Below, one piece after another: positions 32,158 to 34,538 of a DNA stretch of 34,538 bases. Each line of letters opens with the position of its first letter. The stretch's first letter is position 1. Below the pieces are notes generated by a model, which did no database searches, was not told the DNA's origin, and saw nothing but the letters and a program-made list of their open reading frames with translations. Both the position numbers and the translations under genes were made by a program. The stretch is from an uncultured Oscillospiraceae bacterium (lineage in GTDB: Bacteria; Bacillota; Clostridia; Oscillospirales; Oscillospiraceae), in NCBI GenBank assembly GCA_947629795.1, contig CANRFC010000032.1:1-34538 (forward strand), in the 5' to 3' direction.

Positions 32158-33102
32158 TTAAAGGAACTCATAGTAGCTGCATTGACACACCCCATCCTGT
32201 ATCTGCTGGCTGATCTTAGCTTTTGCGATATCTCCAGCATACTTCTCTACAAGATTCCAAACACCTTGTACGGTGATGCTTGCAACCTTGGATATGGCAT
32301 ATAGGTTTACATTTTGGGAAAAAAGATTGAGGATTGCCGAAATGCGGATAGCTTCGACGGCAAAGGAATGCTTACCCTCAGGAACAGCATAGCCGGATTT
32401 TTGGAGGGCGTAGTATAGCTGATTATTGAACGTTTCGCCCTTAAACTTTTCACTTCCCACAATCTGCGCAAAGATGGAACTTGTTGTCTCTAAAGGTTTG
32501 CTCCGCCTCATCTCGTGCGTAATGGACCTGGACAACGCTATGGGGAGCTCAATGTCAACACCGTTAACACGCATCTCTCTGTAATCAAAAGAGAAATTCT
32601 CCCGGGAAAGATTTGCCAACACTGTGCGCTTGGCTGGAGCCACAAGCATAAGTTTGCAGAATATAGCCAGAGCAGGGTACTCGTCAGGCTGAGAATTGAA
32701 GTATTCCAATAAATTACAAATATCCTCATTAAGAAGATAGTCCTTTGGCCGCGCCTCAATTAGATTATACCGGTCGATCATGGTTTGACGGAAAACGTTC
32801 CAATCCTTTATCAAATGAAAAATATTATCGCCCTTATAGTTTTTATCAAGAAATGTATAAAAACTTTTTAGGGCATTAAGATGATTGTCCAATGAGTTGA
32901 CGGAACATATCGACCCACGCCTATGGTAATAACCCACGCATTCTTCAACGTCCTCCCTTACTATTGACTTCAGGCTATCCGCTTTTGTGCCGCCGAGTCC
33001 TTCAATATAGGCAACGAACTTCCTAACATGGTTCTCAGTAGAATATGCCAATGTTTTGCTGGAGGTGAAGAATTCATCCATGCACTGCGATAAATAGCTC
33101 AT
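32158..33102 (-). CDS. tyrosine-recombinase-like protein lacking most catalytic residues
   Basis: 314 residues from the ATG at 33102, with GGGGCGG upstream; the frame's first ATG (33159) lies in the -35 box of the predicted promoter and is excluded. The N-terminus (1-95) resembles the SAM-like core-binding domain of phage integrases (STENHVRKFVAYIEGLGG, SLDNHLNALKSFYTFLDK). The C-terminal part follows the catalytic domain fold. Arg159 in LVAPAKRTVLANLS could be the first arginine, but the HxLR region reads PEGKHSFA and the nucleophile position reads SITVQGVW, with Trp instead of Tyr. It probably binds DNA without cutting, or is decayed. AT-rich codons differ from most of the window, suggesting transfer. 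Confidence 0.65.
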   Translation of the reverse strand: MSYLSQCMDEFFTSSKTLAYSTENHVRKFVAYIEGLGGTKADSLKSIVREDVEECVGYYHRRGSICSVNSLDNHLNALKSFYTFLDKNYKGDNIFHLIKDWNVFRQTMIDRYNLIEARPKDYLLNEDICNLLEYFNSQPDEYPALAIFCKLMLVAPAKRTVLANLSRENFSFDYREMRVNGVDIELPIALSRSITHEMRRSKPLETTSSIFAQIVGSEKFKGETFNNQLYYALQKSGYAVPEGKHSFAVEAIRISAILNLFSQNVNLYAISKVASITVQGVWNLVEKYAGDIAKAKISQQIQDGVCQCSYYEFL

Positions 33103-33130
33103 CAAACCGCCCCATAAAAGAATTTCTTTA

Positions 33131-33159
33131 ATTGTATCACGAGAATCAGGAAAAGTCAA
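33131..33159 (-). promoter_or_regulatory. sigma-A-type promoter of the recombinase-like gene
   Basis: On the minus strand TTGACT (33154-33159), 17-base spacer, TACAAT (33131-33136). The predicted start is about 33124, 22 bases before the ATG at 33102. Confidence 0.75.
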
Positions 33160-33307
33160 CCAATCTTTAACATAGCATGCATAAAAATAGAGCAGTCACT
33201 TTATTTTTTCACATTTTACATAAAAAGTTGAAAAAATTTTTGACTTTATCTGGAACCATTGGGACACAAGGCGTTGCGGGAATGACCATTTCCCCTCACC
33301 AGCGAAT

Positions 33308-33393
33308 ATTCCCCCTAAAGAAAGGGTATAATTAGGAGAAAGCAAGTGCACCATCTTGACTTTCCCCTAAAGCAGAGGTAAAATTATGGGAAA
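33308..33393 (+). repeat. imperfect direct repeat upstream of Fic 2
   Basis: Two 34-base units, 33308-33341 and 33360-33393, match at about 26 of 34 positions. Each has CCCCTAAAG, then GGTAtAATTA, then GGGAAA or GGAGAAA. The second overlaps the promoter; the first contains a perfect TATAAT without a -35. Likely operators. Confidence 0.65.
33356..33384 (+). promoter_or_regulatory. sigma-A-type promoter of Fic 2
   Basis: TTGACT (33356-33361), 17-base spacer, TAAAAT (33379-33384). The predicted start is about 33391, some 20 bases before the ATG at 33412. Confidence 0.75.
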
Positions 33394-33411
33394 AGAAAGG
33401 GGGCTAGGGGA

Positions 33412-34458
33412 ATGAGAGAGTTCAACTATGACCGTCTGGGAGAGCAGGTATGGGACGGTGAGGTGTTGTCGCTTGTTGCTCAGATCCACGAGTGCAAGGG
33501 CCGGCAGGAGATGTTTCTGGCTCAAAAGCCAGCTGTACTGGAAAAGCTGGTGGAGATCGCCAAAGTGCAGAGCACTGAGGCATCCAACAAAATTGAGGGC
33601 ATCGTGACTACCTCCACACGGGTACGGCAGCTCTGCGAGGAAAAGACTACTCCCCGCAACCGGGATGAGGAGGAGATTATCGGCTATCGGGATGTTCTGG
33701 CCACCATTCATGAGAGCTATGAATATATCCCTATCACCAGCAACTACATCCTTCAGCTTCACCAAATGCTCTACCGCTACTCTGGCCGGAGCATTGGGGG
33801 ACGGTTCAAAAATGTGCAGAACTATATCAGCGAAACCCGGCCCGATGGCACCACCTTCACCCGGTTCACCCCTCTGGAGCCCTATGAAACGCCGAGGGCG
33901 GTGGAGACTCTATGTGCGACCTTCAACAAAGCAATAGACGATGGCAGGGTCGATCCTCTGCTCCTGATCCCCATTTTTATCAACGATTTCCTTTGTATTC
34001 ACCCCTTCAACGATGGAAACGGACGAATGGGTCGGCTGCTTACCACTCTTCTGCTCTACCGCAGCGGCTATGTGGTGGGTCGGTATGTGAGCCTGGAGGC
34101 CAAGATCGAACGCAACAAAGGCGCCTACTACGATGTGCTCCAGGTTGCATCCCAAAACTGGCACGAGGGGCAAAATGACCCCTTGCCCTTTGTGAAATAT
34201 ATCCTGGGCACCGTCCTGGCCGCCTATCGGGACTTTGAGGATCGGGTGGCACTTGTGGGCGAAAAACTCCCTTCCATCGAGTTAGTTCGCCGGGCGGTAC
34301 AGAGGAAGATTGGCAAGTTTGCCAAGAGCGAGATCATGGAATTATGCCCCTCCATCAGTATAGCCTCGGTGGAAAACGCCCTGCGCAAGCTGGTGAAGGA
34401 GGGTGCGCTGACTCGCCACGGCACCGGGCGAACCACTTTCTACACTAGGAACGACTAA
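33412..34458 (+). CDS. Fic-domain protein with N-terminal inhibitory helix and winged helix (Fic 2)
   Basis: 348 residues. The inhibitory motif is SNKIEG (58-63, (S/T)xxxE(G/N)), the class II arrangement, in EASNKIEGIVTTSTR. The canonical active site is HPFNDGNGRMGR (197-208, His197). The N-terminal DUF4172-like/Fic_N part precedes it. The C-terminal winged helix (about 290-345) ends in LVKEGALTRHGTGRTTFYT. Full length and intact residues predict an AMPylating enzyme held in check by its own helix. The ATG at 33412 has AGGGGGCTAGGGG upstream. It sits behind a direct-repeat promoter region consistent with autoregulation. Target protein unknown. Base composition is lower in GC than the main part of the window. 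Confidence 0.95.
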   Translation: MREFNYDRLGEQVWDGEVLSLVAQIHECKGRQEMFLAQKPAVLEKLVEIAKVQSTEASNKIEGIVTTSTRVRQLCEEKTTPRNRDEEEIIGYRDVLATIHESYEYIPITSNYILQLHQMLYRYSGRSIGGRFKNVQNYISETRPDGTTFTRFTPLEPYETPRAVETLCATFNKAIDDGRVDPLLLIPIFINDFLCIHPFNDGNGRMGRLLTTLLLYRSGYVVGRYVSLEAKIERNKGAYYDVLQVASQNWHEGQNDPLPFVKYILGTVLAAYRDFEDRVALVGEKLPSIELVRRAVQRKIGKFAKSEIMELCPSISIASVENALRKLVKEGALTRHGTGRTTFYTRND

Positions 34459-34493
34459 ACCAGGGCCCGTTGCAAAATGAGTAAAAAAAGAGA

Positions 34494-34525
34494 CGAGAGG
34501 TCAGCCCAAAGGGGTTGGCCTCTCG
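34494..34525. terminator. hairpin terminator with T-run on the minus strand
   Basis: CGAGAGG...CCTCTCG arms. On the minus strand it is followed by TCTCTTTTTTT, so it best serves a minus-strand gene beyond the window. On the plus strand it lies about 35 bases past the Fic 2 stop and could also end that transcript. Confidence 0.7.
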
Positions 34526-34538
34526 CCCTGTTTGCGGT

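Noticed and set aside
32158-33102. Active phage integrase
   Set aside because: The HxLR and nucleophilic tyrosine positions are not preserved and no attachment repeat was found.

Overview
The window is a GC-rich, densely packed chromosomal segment that looks like an anaerobic gut Firmicute of the Oscillospiraceae type (Flavonifractor / Pseudoflavonifractor / Lawsonibacter-like). This is inferred from gene families (DUF3793, PucR regulator, stalk-type surface domain, LCM methyltransferase), AGGAGG-type ribosome sites, frequent GTG/TTG starts and sigma-A-like promoters. No rRNA or tRNA gene and no CRISPR array was seen. The last 4 kb (about 30.3-34.5 kb) is visibly more AT-rich than the rest and looks acquired.

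Layout. (1) 1-249: tail of a surface 'stalk' protein, then a strong hairpin terminator and a gene-free stretch. (2) 816-5813, minus strand: a tight operon recQ - glpK - monoacylglycerol-lipase-like hydrolase - AlkZ-related protein. (3) 6016-13241, plus strand: a PucR regulator, then an NCS1 permease, a DUF917 protein, a hydantoinase/oxoprolinase and, from its own promoter, an AbgA-like M20 amidohydrolase. Together these read as uptake and opening of a cyclic ureide or (thio)hydantoin-like compound. (4) 13400-15379: metallophosphoesterase, SWIM zinc-finger protein and a small XRE regulator. (5) 15637-16986: an IS200/IS605-family element carrying only tnpB, with both ends readable. (6) 17102-17752: an unrecognised coiled protein. 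(7) 17975-29058, all minus strand: the most interesting part. Two transcription units carry the same kind of 18-bp dyad (AGTTAG-N6-CTAACT) at or just after their predicted start points. The upstream unit has ten genes: HMA metal-binding protein, ATC-hydrolase-like, SAM methyltransferase, second ATC-hydrolase-like, frameshifted alpha/beta hydrolase, two small membrane proteins, metallo-beta-lactamase-fold hydrolase, intact alpha/beta hydrolase and LCM-type methyltransferase. The downstream unit has DUF3793 and two fused TM-NBD ABC half-transporters. (8) 29205-30107: an SDR oxidoreductase. (9) 30742-34458: two Fic-winged-helix proteins flanking a tyrosine-recombinase-like protein whose catalytic residues are largely missing.

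How the genes may work together. The 18-29 kb cluster combines a metal-binding protein, two relatives of 2-amino-thiazoline-4-carboxylate hydrolase, methyltransferases and hydrolases with a transporter pair resembling the YbtPQ/IrtAB siderophore importers, all apparently under one repressor. My working hypothesis is a metal-controlled system for taking up and processing (or making) a thiazoline-like metallophore. The shared operators and gene order are seen directly; the substrate and the metal link are inference.
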